DNA of 64,000 nucleotides, taken from NCBI RefSeq assembly GCF_017874735.1, contig NZ_JAGGLV010000016.1:62001-126000 (forward strand). Direction: 5' to 3'. Under the pieces are notes generated by a model. The model did not search any database. It was given only the letters and a program-made list of their open reading frames with translations, and was not told where the DNA came from. Position numbers and translations under genes: made by a program. This document shows, piece by piece, positions 26,275 to 34,619 of the stretch. Origin of the DNA: Paenibacillus silagei. Lineage in GTDB: Bacteria > Bacillota > Bacilli > Paenibacillales > Paenibacillaceae. The first letter of the stretch is position 1. Each line of letters begins with the position of its first letter.

Positions 26275-27570
26275 ATGTCAGAAGAGCGCAAGCTGTCCTT
26301 TGAAACCCTCGCCATCCACGCAGGCCAGGAGATTGATCCCACTACTTTAGCCCGTGCCGTGCCGCTGTATCAGACTACATCCTACGGTTTCCGGGATGCG
26401 GAGCATGCTGCTAATCTGTTCGCGCTCAAGGAGTTCGGCAACATCTATACCCGGCTGATGAATCCGACCACCGATGTGTTTGAGCAGCGTCTTGCCGCGC
26501 TGGAGGGCGGGGCAGGGGCACTGGCGACCGCTTCCGGAGCAGCAGCGATTTCCTTCTCTATTCTGAATATTGCCGGGGCAGGGGATGAGATTGTCTCCTC
26601 CGCAAGCCTGTACGGCGGAACTTATAATTTGTTCTCCACGACGCTGCCCAAGCTGGGCATTAAGGTGAATTTTGTGGATTCCGATAACCCGGAGAACTTC
26701 CGGGCAGCGATTACGGACAAGACCAAGGCGCTCTACGCTGAGACGATTGGTAATCCGCGAGGGAACGTTCTGGATATCGAAAAGGTTGCAGCCATCGCCC
26801 ACGAGCACGGGATTCCGCTGATTGTAGACAACACCTTCCCAAGTCCGTATCTGCTGCGTCCGATTGAATTCGGGGCGGATATCGTCGTACACTCGGCGAC
26901 CAAATTCATCGGCGGCCACGGTACCTCTATCGGCGGAGTCATCGTGGACGGCGGCAAGTTCGACTGGAAGGCCAGCGGCAAGTTCCCGGGCCTGACCGAG
27001 CCGGACCCGAGCTACCACGGGGTAGTCTACACTGAAGCGGTCGGTCCGATTGCTTATATCATCAAGGCGCGGGTTCAACTGCTTCGTGACCTGGGCGCGG
27101 CCATTTCACCGTTTAACTCGTGGATGCTCTTGCAGGGTCTCGAAACGCTGCACCTGCGTCTGGAGCGCCACAGCCAGAATGCACTCAAGGTTGCCCAGTA
27201 TCTGGAGGCGCATGATTCGGTAGAGTGGGTCAGCTACGCTGGACTACAGAGTCACCCTTCGTATGAGCTGGCACAGAAATATCTGCCTAAGGGCCAGGGC
27301 GCGATTCTGACCTTCGGAATTAAGGGCGGGGCGGCCGCAGGGGTGAAGCTGATCGAGAACGTGAAGCTGTTCTCCCATCTGGCCAATGTCGGCGATTCCA
27401 AGTCGCTGATCATCCACCCGGCCAGCACCACTCACCAGCAGCTGTCGGACGAAGAACAAATTACCGCCGGTGTTACACCGGAGCTGCTGCGCTTGTCCAT
27501 AGGTACTGAATCCATCGATGATATCCTCTATGATCTGGAGCAGGCGATTTCTGCCAGCCAGCAGGCTTAG
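26275..27570 (+). CDS. metY: O-acetylhomoserine sulfhydrylase / aminocarboxypropyltransferase
   Basis: Cytoplasmic PLP enzyme of 431 residues that makes homocysteine from O-acetyl-L-homoserine and sulfide in methionine synthesis. The PLP lysine is K210 in VVHSATKFIGGHGTSIGG, preceded by the cofactor aspartate in LIVDNTFPSP. YTRLMNPTTDVFEQRLA and HPASTTHQQLSDEEQ are typical of the Cys/Met enzyme family, and the long insert after residue 220 marks MetY rather than MetB or MetC. The start at 26275 has GAGGAGG upstream; the in-frame codon at 26242 has none. I see no SAM riboswitch or T-box in the short 145-bp leader. Confidence 0.94.
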   Translation: MSEERKLSFETLAIHAGQEIDPTTLARAVPLYQTTSYGFRDAEHAANLFALKEFGNIYTRLMNPTTDVFEQRLAALEGGAGALATASGAAAISFSILNIAGAGDEIVSSASLYGGTYNLFSTTLPKLGIKVNFVDSDNPENFRAAITDKTKALYAETIGNPRGNVLDIEKVAAIAHEHGIPLIVDNTFPSPYLLRPIEFGADIVVHSATKFIGGHGTSIGGVIVDGGKFDWKASGKFPGLTEPDPSYHGVVYTEAVGPIAYIIKARVQLLRDLGAAISPFNSWMLLQGLETLHLRLERHSQNALKVAQYLEAHDSVEWVSYAGLQSHPSYELAQKYLPKGQGAILTFGIKGGAAAGVKLIENVKLFSHLANVGDSKSLIIHPASTTHQQLSDEEQITAGVTPELLRLSIGTESIDDILYDLEQAISASQQA

Positions 27571-27605
27571 GCGCTGTTCCTTGCAGCATAGGAAGAGGAA
27601 TTACA

Positions 27606-27658
27606 GACCACTGTTTGATGCAGCGTATTGCTGCATTAGGCAGTGGTCTTGTTTTTTT
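27606..27658 (+). terminator. Rho-independent terminator of metY
   Basis: GACCACTG at 27606-27613 pairs with CAGTGGTC at 27641-27648, with an inner GATGCAGC/GCTGCATT helix and a run of seven T. Confidence 0.88.
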
Positions 27659-27764
27659 AGCAGGAGGTGGGTTTGGGAGTAATGGGAAGAGAGAGGAGTG
27701 TCAGCGGGGGAATCGTTTGTGAGTAAAACGGTTGGTGAGGTATGTGTTCGCGCTGAAGTTGCAC

Positions 27765-27953
27765 GGCAATTGTACTTTCTGCAATGGATTAGGCCATTTT
27801 CGGCGTTAAAATCCGTTCTAATGTATTCCATACAACAGATTTCCGGCATACGGCCCCAAAACACCTCTCCCGCAAAAATCTGCTGTACAAACTGCAACAG
27901 ATCGCTTTTTACAACCGCTAAAGAGAAGATCTGCTGTAGTAAATACATTAGAT
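27765..27953. repeat. Four-palindrome intergenic element, copy C
   Basis: Right half-sites start at 27780, 27831, 27893 and 27944 (51, 62, 51). Centres are CTTTC, TTCCA, CAAAC and GTAAA. In this copy the arms of units 2-4 have changed to ATCTGC and ACAGAT or TTAGAT instead of TTTAGT and ACTAAA. Symmetry is kept while the sequence differs, which argues for constraint on structure. It lies downstream of the metY terminator. Confidence 0.8.
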
Positions 27954-27993
27954 CACTGTGTGCCAAGCAAAAGCAGAACTCGAAGCCTAGCTC

Positions 27994-28059
27994 GAACCCG
28001 AACCCGAACCCGAACCCGAACCCGAACCCGAACCCGAACCCGAACCCGAACCCGAACCC
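27994..28059 (+). repeat. Hexanucleotide microsatellite, 11 perfect GAACCC copies
   Basis: 66 bp of uninterrupted GAACCC units with a partial unit before and CCAG after. It would be read as Asn-Pro or Gly-Phe dipeptide repeats, but no credible gene contains it. It is likely to vary in copy number by slippage. Confidence 0.95.
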
Positions 28060-28121
28060 CAGTTCAAAGCCATTAGAGACTGACAACAAAATATGTGAAA
28101 GTTATTTCCTACCCACTTGAG

Positions 28122-28276
28122 CTCGCTCCACTTACTTCAGTTTACTCACTCACTTCAGCTCGCCCGATTTACTTCAGCTTACTCACCCACTCCAGCTCGC
28201 CCGACTTACTCCAGCTTACTCACCGACTTCAACTCGCCCGCCTACTCCAACTCGCGTACTTCCCTCAACTCGCCGC
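28122..28276 (+). repeat. 37-bp tandem repeat decaying into 18-bp halves
   Basis: CTCGCYCS begins at 28122, 28159, 28196 and 28233 (period 37), then at 28251 and 28269 (period 18). Each 37-bp unit is itself two similar halves (CTCGCCCGACTTACTCCAG-like and CTTACTCACCGACTTCAA-like). No gene. The remaining sequence to 28450 shows nothing I recognise. Confidence 0.85.
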
Positions 28277-28450
28277 CCCACCGTGTCCACTACCCATTCG
28301 GATAAGGTGCCGCAGCCGCATTCATTTGATACCGTTTGCATATTTCAGCATCATTGCCCGTAACTATAGAATGAAGCATGTGAGGTGTTGACAGCAGTCC
28401 TGAGAGGAACAGCACGGCAGTAATCCTAGTGAGAAAAGGTGGGTGCGAGG

Positions 28451-29515
28451 ATGAAGGTTGAACGCCAGCAGAATGAGGGTCCAAAGTATGAGGAGCATCC
28501 GTTCCAGTCTGACCCCGGTGGCCGGGCGGCTGGTGCAGAGATGAGCCAGTCCGCATCTGTAGCCTCCGCCGCAGCGGAATTTCTTGCTGAGGGGGACCGG
28601 CGCAAGAGTAACGTGAGTACGAGCCGCACGTATATCCGCCGTCCCGGGGAGCGCCAGGCCTTCCTGGTGCTGCGCGAGGGCAGGGGGGACGGAACTGTCC
28701 GCCGTGAGCCGCCCGGCGTCTACCCTGCGGGGCCCTGCCTGATCCGGGGCGAGGAATGGCTGCACGAGCCGGAACTGTCGGCGCTCTACTCGCGCTGGAT
28801 GTCGTGCGGGGATGAGGAGCCGGTGCAGGCTGAGCGTATCCTGCAGCGGATCTATCACCGGCTGCGGGCTGCTGCTGCCGACCTCCTGGAGTCGGCGGAC
28901 GGCGTATGGGCCGCAGTCACTCTGCCTTACACGGCGGAGCTCGCCGCCCGCCCGGACCGGCTGGCCACGCTGCAGGATGCGCAGCTTGGCGCGCTGTTCG
29001 CCGCCGCCCTGCACAGCCAGCGGCTGGGCGGCGACAGCCGCATTGACCTGCTGGCGCCGTACCCCGCCAGCCTGGAGGAATTCGCGGCGCAGCGCGAATT
29101 CATTGAGGGCGTGGCCGAGCAGACTCTCGGCCACGCTTATGCGGCAGCCTGCCGCATCGGGGCGCTGCTCGCGCCCGATGTGGGGCCGGCTGCCGCAGGG
29201 GAAATCGCGCGTATCGCCGATTTCCTGGTGCTGGACGGCGCGGCGGAGGAGGCCGCGCCCGGGGAGAACGCCGCCGAGGGCTTCGCGCAGGCGGCGGCTG
29301 GGGTGCTGGCCGCCGTGCGCCGGGTGCGGCCGGCGGCGGCAGTGCTCGCCGCGGGGGCACCGGCGGCGTACGCGCTGGCCGATCTGTATGAGATCGGCCT
29401 GAGCGGGGTCTTCTGCGGCGCGGCCCAGCGGACCGACGCGCTGCTGCGGGCGGCCTGCCTCACCTGGATAGCGAGGCAGGAGCATCCTGATGCTGCCGCC
29501 GGAGGTTGGCAGTAG
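28451..29515 (+). CDS. Uncharacterised protein, possibly a degenerate PEP-utilising-enzyme TIM barrel
   Basis: 354 residues with an alanine-rich, very GC-rich second half (about 28900-29460) unlike its neighbours. I do not recognise a firm family. The order LLAPYPASLEEFAAQREFIE, then APDVGPAAAGEIARIADFLV, then LADLYEIGLSGVFCG resembles the C-terminal barrel of PtsI-like enzymes (MYPMISSLEE, EIPSAALMADQLAKEVDFFS, GLGLDEFSMS). However, the acidic metal ligands and the catalytic cysteine region are not evident, so it would be inactive or very divergent. The start at 28451 has AAAGGTGGG about 8 nt upstream. It stands alone between metY and a convergent deacetylase gene. Confidence 0.6.
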   Translation: MKVERQQNEGPKYEEHPFQSDPGGRAAGAEMSQSASVASAAAEFLAEGDRRKSNVSTSRTYIRRPGERQAFLVLREGRGDGTVRREPPGVYPAGPCLIRGEEWLHEPELSALYSRWMSCGDEEPVQAERILQRIYHRLRAAAADLLESADGVWAAVTLPYTAELAARPDRLATLQDAQLGALFAAALHSQRLGGDSRIDLLAPYPASLEEFAAQREFIEGVAEQTLGHAYAAACRIGALLAPDVGPAAAGEIARIADFLVLDGAAEEAAPGENAAEGFAQAAAGVLAAVRRVRPAAAVLAAGAPAAYALADLYEIGLSGVFCGAAQRTDALLRAACLTWIARQEHPDAAAGGWQ

Positions 29516-29708
29516 GTGGAAGTATCTGGTGGTAGCTGGCAGTAGCGGCGGCCTGGCCTGCCTACACTGTCTGGTCTGCCGCGAGTAGCGGGATCGGCCA
29601 GGCAACGACTGATACAGCGCTCTATTCTCCACCATCTGCACAAACGTATGCCAACGAAATACCCGCAAAACACTCGAAAACCCACAACAAACCTCAACAA
29701 CCAACAAC

Positions 29709-29754
29709 AACCCGATTTCGCCAAGCCCTGGGGCTGCGCGGAATCGGGTTTTTA
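29709..29754. terminator. Terminator hairpin after the GC-rich gene
   Basis: AACCCGATT at 29709-29717 pairs with AATCGGGTT at 29742-29750, with inner CGC/GCG and GCCC/GGGC pairing, then TTT. Confidence 0.7.
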
Positions 29755-30246
29755 AACTAACTTATAGGTGTGTTTTATGTCGTATGATTTATCTCATGTG
29801 TTTTAAGTAATGTGTTTTAAATTCATATGATTAGGGAAGCTCACTCCATTTTGCGGCGTAATGCGGCTATGCTTGGAGCTCCAAGTTTTCATTCGCAGCG
29901 ATCATTCGGCGGTACAACAGACGATTTAGATGTACAGAGTGCAATTAAGTATGCCGCATACACGTTACTCAGGCACGGCACGGTTAGAGTTATAGCTGTG
30001 GCTGTGCTGAGGGTGAAGGGAGGACTCTTGTGGCGGCTCGGTGGGGGCTGATCGGGATTGGAACTAGTTGACTGCATTGTCACAGCCCCAGTTACATCTA
30101 TAATCTCAGTTTCAACGACAGCCCCAAGTCTCAGCCCAGCCCCAATCTCAGCCTAGCCACCGTCCAAGTTTAGCCACAGTCTCCCCCGAATTTTCTCTCT
30201 ATTCAGCTCTCTAGCCCTCATTCAGCTCCCGAGTCTCACTCCAATC
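29755..30246. other. Long intergenic region, no gene
   Basis: Contains a perfect 14-bp palindrome CTTGGAGCTCCAAG (29872-29885). A single relic unit of the palindrome family (TTTAGATGTA, centre CAGAG, TGCAATTAAG, around 29925-29949) has no partners at 51 or 62 bp. From 30085 to 30190 there is a low-complexity CAGCCCCA/CTCAGCC tract. The small reading frames here look random. Confidence 0.5.
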
Positions 30247-31047
30247 CTACCCCAGCTTCACCGTCACCCCGCCCGGGATGTGGCGGGCTTCATCCCCCAC
30301 AGAGACCCATACCTCCGTTGCCGAAGGGTTATGGACGATCTCCTGCGAAGCCGAGAAGCGCAGTCCCTGCAGCGCGGACAGGTAGTCCACGATCTCGATA
30401 TTGGTGGCATACCAGATGTCCTCGTGGCCGCCCATCACAGCGGCGAACTGCTCCAGCTCCTGCCAGTTGTCATCGTCATTGAACTCATAGCTGTGTCCCC
30501 AGACATAGAGAAGCTGCATATGCGAGAAGCGGGGCTTCTCCTCCAGGAACTTTTTGCCCAGGGCCAGCATCTCCTTGTGATGGCAGGTAGGATGCCAGGC
30601 CAGCAGGTTGTCCGGCAGGCTGAAGCTGCGGTGGGAATTCACCGTGCGGGAATATTCAATACCCAGAGCCGGAAGCAAGGCGATCACCTGATCATCGTAA
30701 TTGCCGAACGGATAGGACATGCCCCTTACCGGATAACCGGCCAGCGCTTCCAGCGCCTTGCGGTCGGTCAGAATCTCATCCGCGATCCCCTCGCGCGGGG
30801 TCATGGTGAGGAAAGGATGTGTGCTGGTATGCGCGGAAATCTCATGCCCGTCATAGAGCGCGGCCACCTCGTCCTGTGAGATGTAGCCCTCCTTGCCGAA
30901 CAACCCCGAATTCAAATGGAAGGATCCCTTCAGCCCATGCCGGTTAAGGATCTCCACAAGACGTCTGTCGTGGATTCTTCCATCATCCCAGCTTAATGTG
31001 AGCGCTTTAGTGACACCGCCGGGGAAAAGATCAAACTTGATTCTCAT
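30247..31047 (-). CDS. Polysaccharide deacetylase (NodB domain, CE4-like)
   Basis: 266-residue metal-dependent carbohydrate deacetylase. Motif 1 is TLSWDDG (D21, D22; serine-tryptophan replaces the usual TFDDG pair), motif 2 is SAHTSTH with metal ligands H73 and H77, and motif 3 is RGMSYPFGNYDD. No signal peptide or anchor is visible, so it may act on imported acetylated oligosaccharides rather than on the cell wall. It diverges from the GH105 operon at 31356, consistent with removing acetyl groups from a plant polysaccharide such as pectin; this role is inferred. Confidence 0.88.
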   Translation of the reverse strand: MRIKFDLFPGGVTKALTLSWDDGRIHDRRLVEILNRHGLKGSFHLNSGLFGKEGYISQDEVAALYDGHEISAHTSTHPFLTMTPREGIADEILTDRKALEALAGYPVRGMSYPFGNYDDQVIALLPALGIEYSRTVNSHRSFSLPDNLLAWHPTCHHKEMLALGKKFLEEKPRFSHMQLLYVWGHSYEFNDDDNWQELEQFAAVMGGHEDIWYATNIEIVDYLSALQGLRFSASQEIVHNPSATEVWVSVGDEARHIPGGVTVKLG

Positions 31048-31162
31048 TTCCTGTTACCCTCCCAGATTTCTTTATACAGAATTAGAACGTGAGCATGTAC
31101 TCCTTCTACTCATGTACTCCTCCAACTGAGGAATACAGCTCTATTATGAACAATGCCAGAAG

Positions 31163-31176
31163 TGAAAGCGATTAGC
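31163..31176 (+). promoter_or_regulatory. Weak cre-like site
   Basis: TGAAAGCGATTAGC matches the cre consensus at 12 of 14 positions. It sits between the divergent deacetylase and GH105 genes, where CcpA could affect both. Confidence 0.35.
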
Positions 31177-31248
31177 AAGATTCTTGTTAATGGACGGCAA
31201 TGCGGCGCTTGACTACACTGGGGTTGCGAACAGCTAAACAGCCGGGAA

Positions 31249-31318
31249 CAGGCTACAGGTTTGAGGTTTGAGGTTTCAGGCTACAGGTTCCAGGTTTGAG
31301 GTTTCAGGCTACAGGTTT
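31249..31318 (+). repeat. 28-bp tandem repeat in the GH105 leader
   Basis: CAGGCTACAGGT starts at 31249, 31277 and 31305 (period 28), with GGTTTGAGGTTT between copies. It ends about 40 bp before the GH105 start, so it lies in the promoter or 5' leader. Apart from this repeat and the weak cre site, nothing was recognised in 31048-31355. Confidence 0.85.
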
Positions 31319-31355
31319 CCGGTTCAGAACAGGACATTGCAGAAGGAGGAGCATT

Positions 31356-32420
31356 ATGGAAGCAGTATCACGGACAGTACTCGAAGGCCATATCGCCCGC
31401 GTCATTGAGCGGATGAAGGATATGAGAGGCTCCATTCATGAAACCGCACCCATCGGCATCATCTCTATGGACAATTGGGAGTGGCCCCAGGGGGTTGGAT
31501 TATTTGCCTTATACAGATATTACCGGGAAACCGGGGAGCAGGAGATTCTACACTACCTGACGGGCTGGTTCGACAGCAAGCTTGACGGAGGCATACCGGC
31601 GAAAAATGTTAATACGATGTGTCCGATGCTTACCCTTAGCTATCTGGCAGAGGAGACCGGGCGCGCGGATTATATGCAGCTGTGCCGGGAATGGCTGGAG
31701 TATGCGCTGCATGATATGCCGCGCACGGAGGAAGGCGGTCTTCAGCATGAAGTGACCGGCAGTCCGAATACCGGGCAGCTCTGGGACGACACGCTGTATA
31801 TGACGGTGTTGTTTGTGGCCCGGATGGGGATCGTGCTGAAGGAGGAGGCGTGTATACAGGAGAGCATCCGCCAGTTTCTCGTCCACCTGAAGTATCTGAC
31901 CGATCCCGTGACCGGCTTGTTCTTCCACGGCTGGACCTTCGAGGGCGGCCATCACTTTGCCCGGGCCCTGTGGGCACGCGGCAATTCCTGGTATACCGCC
32001 GGGCTCGTGGATTATCTGGAGATGGTGGAGCTGCCGTCAGGGGTGAGCAGCTTCCTGTTGTCCTCCCTTGCGCGGCAGGTACGCAAGCTGACAGAGCTGC
32101 AAGCCCCGGAAGGCGCATGGCATACCTTGCTGGACGACAGCAGCTCGTATCTGGAGACCTCGGCCACCGCCGCTTTTACTTACGGGATGCTGAAGGCGGT
32201 GCGGCAAGGACTGCTGCCTGAGGATTGCCGCAAGCCTGCAATGGCGGCACTGCATTATGTGCTGGGCCAGATCGATGAAGAAGGGGTGGTGCAGGGCGTC
32301 TCCTACGGCACGGGGATGGGCGCTACGCTTGACGACTACCGGGAGATTCCGGTCTGCCCGATGCCCTACGGGCAATCCATGGCCCTGCTGCTGCTGGTGG
32401 AGGCGATGAAGCATGTATAA
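31356..32420 (+). CDS. Glycoside hydrolase family 105, unsaturated rhamnogalacturonyl/glucuronyl hydrolase
   Basis: 354-residue (alpha/alpha)6-barrel enzyme like YteR. It removes the 4,5-unsaturated uronic acid left on oligosaccharides by polysaccharide lyases. The catalytic aspartate region GQLWDDTLYM and the WARGNSWYTAG motif are intact, and YLETSATAAFTYGM is family-typical. No signal peptide, so it should be cytoplasmic. The start at 31356 has AAGGAGGAG upstream; the ATG at 31296 lies inside the 28-bp repeat. It overlaps the esterase gene by 8 bp. Its presence implies that a lyase acts on the target polymer; the beta-helix protein at 39437 is a candidate. Confidence 0.92.
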   Translation: MEAVSRTVLEGHIARVIERMKDMRGSIHETAPIGIISMDNWEWPQGVGLFALYRYYRETGEQEILHYLTGWFDSKLDGGIPAKNVNTMCPMLTLSYLAEETGRADYMQLCREWLEYALHDMPRTEEGGLQHEVTGSPNTGQLWDDTLYMTVLFVARMGIVLKEEACIQESIRQFLVHLKYLTDPVTGLFFHGWTFEGGHHFARALWARGNSWYTAGLVDYLEMVELPSGVSSFLLSSLARQVRKLTELQAPEGAWHTLLDDSSSYLETSATAAFTYGMLKAVRQGLLPEDCRKPAMAALHYVLGQIDEEGVVQGVSYGTGMGATLDDYREIPVCPMPYGQSMALLLLVEAMKHV

Positions 32421-33465
32421 TCCCGCCAGCACCCATTCTGCCAGCATCAATTCCGCCACCAAGGGGCTGCCGGGGCTGGACCGGATCGCCTTCCATAATG
32501 TTGCCGAGCTGGAGCCGGCAGCGGGCTACGGCGTGCACCTCCGCCGCATTCCCCGCAGCGTCAGGGAGCATCTGAACGAGCGGGGCCGGTTCATCGCCGG
32601 GGAAGCGGGGGGCTGCGAGCTCAGGTTCGTCACACCGGCTCCGAATATCCGTGTCACGCTGACCTTGCCGGAGACGGGTGGCAGCGTAACGGTATACAAG
32701 GGCGGGCTGTTCCACTCCAGGCATGAGCTTCAGGCCGGGAGCATACGCACCCTCCAGCTAAGCGAACCGCCGCGTCTGGCGATGGCGGAGCGTGAGCTGC
32801 TGATGGAAGCGGGCTTCGCGCCGGAGGTATGGCGGATCTGCTTCGGACGCTATGCCTGTGTGGTCTGTGGCATCGAGACCTTCGGCCATCCGCTCCGCCC
32901 GCCGGTGGAAGGGGAGATTCCCCGCACACGCTGGATTGCTTACGGCTCATCCATCACGTATGGAGAGAATAGCAGCCTGCCGTATATTGCCCACGCGGCA
33001 AGAAGGCTGGCTGCCGATGTACTCAATCTCGGCATGAGCGGCTCCTGCCATTGTGAACGGGAGATGAGCAACTATCTTGCGGCACAGGAGGACTGGTCTT
33101 TCATGACGCTGGAGCTGGGCGTGAATATGCGTGACCACCTGTCGCCGGATGAATTCCGTGAGCGGAGCGGCTACCTGCTTGACCAGCTGGTGAGCAGACA
33201 TCCCGGGAAGCCGGTAGCGGTGATCACGATGTATCCCAACTTTGCGGTGTTCCCCGGCAGCGGAATCGCAGAGAAGGATCTTCAGTTCAACGACATTCTG
33301 CGAAGTCATGTGCAGCGTCTGTCCCGCCCCAAGCTGAGCCTGATCGAAGGAAGCCGGGTGCTGGATGATCTGGCCGGGCTGTCCTGCGACCTGATTCACC
33401 CGGGGGATGAGGGACATATACGGATGGGTGAGAATCTGGCCCGGGAGCTGGCCGGAATTCTGTAA
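32413..33465 (+). CDS. SGNH/GDSL-type carbohydrate esterase
   Basis: 350 residues. An N-terminal beta-sandwich-like domain (about 1-165) is followed by an SGNH hydrolase domain. The nucleophile is S180 in AYGSSITYGE, the oxyanion glycine lies in LGMSGSCH, the asparagine in ELGVNMRD, and the Asp-His pair in DLIHPGDEGH near residues 330-340. This two-domain layout is seen in carbohydrate acetylesterases. It probably deacetylates imported oligosaccharides from the same polymer as GH105, with which it is translationally coupled (8-bp overlap). No signal peptide. Confidence 0.87.
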   Translation: MYNPASTHSASINSATKGLPGLDRIAFHNVAELEPAAGYGVHLRRIPRSVREHLNERGRFIAGEAGGCELRFVTPAPNIRVTLTLPETGGSVTVYKGGLFHSRHELQAGSIRTLQLSEPPRLAMAERELLMEAGFAPEVWRICFGRYACVVCGIETFGHPLRPPVEGEIPRTRWIAYGSSITYGENSSLPYIAHAARRLAADVLNLGMSGSCHCEREMSNYLAAQEDWSFMTLELGVNMRDHLSPDEFRERSGYLLDQLVSRHPGKPVAVITMYPNFAVFPGSGIAEKDLQFNDILRSHVQRLSRPKLSLIEGSRVLDDLAGLSCDLIHPGDEGHIRMGENLARELAGIL

Positions 33466-33619
33466 CCCCAGGCGGTATAAGGGTTCGCGCCGATTAACAG
33501 AAAAACTGAATATTGCCCTAACCCGCTGAAGCGGCTATGGTGAGGACATGAAATCGGCCATTTCAGCTCCATCGCAAGACCCAATCACGCACAACACGCA
33601 AGCGAAAGGAGGCACCGAG

Positions 33620-34603
33620 ATGAAAGCGAATACAAGAAGTGAAGCGGTGCTGCGGCTGGACACTTCGCGGCAGAGCTCACGGCAGAGCGGAAGCAGCCGC
33701 AGGCGCTTTTGGCAGACCCGCCGATTCAAGAACAATGTTCCTCTGTGGGTCATGTTCGTTCCGGTGATCGCATTCTATATGATTTTCAAATACACGCCCA
33801 TGCTGGGACTGGTCATTGCCTTCAAGAATTATACCTTCTATGAGGGAGTATGGGGCAGCCAATGGGTCGGCATGGACAATTTCACCAATCTGTTCACCCA
33901 GGCGCAGTCGGTGCAGATTATCCGAAATACGCTTGTGCTCAGTATATTATCCGTGCTGGTCAGCTTTCCGTTCCCGATTGCCCTGGCGATTATGCTGAAT
34001 GAAGTCAGGAACAAGTGGTTCAAAAAATCAGTCCAGACCCTCGTCTACCTCCCTTACTTCTTCTCCTGGGTCATTGTCGGCGGGCTGGTGGTGACGATCT
34101 TCGCCCAGACCGGGGTAGCCAATGTGCTGGTCGAGAAGCTGCTCGGCAAGCCGTTTCCGTTCCTTTTCAAGGAGTGGTCCTGGGTATCCATCTTTCTCGG
34201 CTCGGGCATCTGGAAGGATGCGGGCTTCAACGCAATCATCTATCTGGCGGCACTGACTTCCATTGATCCCAGCCTCTATGAAGCGGCGAGTATGGACGGG
34301 GCAGGCAAATGGAAGCAGATCCGCAACATTACGCTCCCCGGGATCAGCCCGACTATTGTCATTATGCTGATTCTGGCTATGGGACGGGTGATGGAGGTCG
34401 GCTTCGACCATGTGTACGTGCTGCAGAACTCGATTGTATCGGGGATCTCCGAGGTTATAAGTACGTATATTTATGCGATTGGACTGCAGGGCGGGCAGTT
34501 CAGCCTGACGGCTGCCCTGGGGATGTTCGATTCTCTCGTGGCACTGACCCTGGTGCTGATATCCAACGCCATTGCCCGGCGCTTTAACAAAGGCTTGTGG
34601 TAA
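33620..34603 (+). CDS. Sugar ABC transporter permease, LplB type (second locus)
   Basis: First membrane subunit of the second importer, 327 residues with about six hydrophobic segments from residue 38 on. The EAA loop reads EAASMDGAGKWKQIRNITLP, and the C-terminus IARRFNKGLW is typical of the group. The arginine/serine-rich N-terminus (about residues 5-35) is longer than in the mannan permease. The start at 33620 has AAAGGAGG upstream; the in-frame ATG at 33548 is inside the leader. It is followed 16 bp later by the partner permease. Substrate is inferred as pectin or rhamnogalacturonan-type oligosaccharide from GH105. Confidence 0.92.
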   Translation: MKANTRSEAVLRLDTSRQSSRQSGSSRRRFWQTRRFKNNVPLWVMFVPVIAFYMIFKYTPMLGLVIAFKNYTFYEGVWGSQWVGMDNFTNLFTQAQSVQIIRNTLVLSILSVLVSFPFPIALAIMLNEVRNKWFKKSVQTLVYLPYFFSWVIVGGLVVTIFAQTGVANVLVEKLLGKPFPFLFKEWSWVSIFLGSGIWKDAGFNAIIYLAALTSIDPSLYEAASMDGAGKWKQIRNITLPGISPTIVIMLILAMGRVMEVGFDHVYVLQNSIVSGISEVISTYIYAIGLQGGQFSLTAALGMFDSLVALTLVLISNAIARRFNKGLW

Positions 34604-34619
34604 CAGGAGGACACTATCT

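Noticed and set aside
27601..28120. Reading frames on both strands rich in Gly-Phe or Asn-Pro
   Set aside because: They are made by the GAACCC microsatellite, the metY terminator and palindrome element C, and have no ribosome binding site.
28364..29724. 448-aa and 195-aa minus-strand frames opposite the GC-rich gene
   Set aside because: Shadows of high-GC coding DNA on the plus strand, arginine- and proline-rich with no family motif and no start signal.
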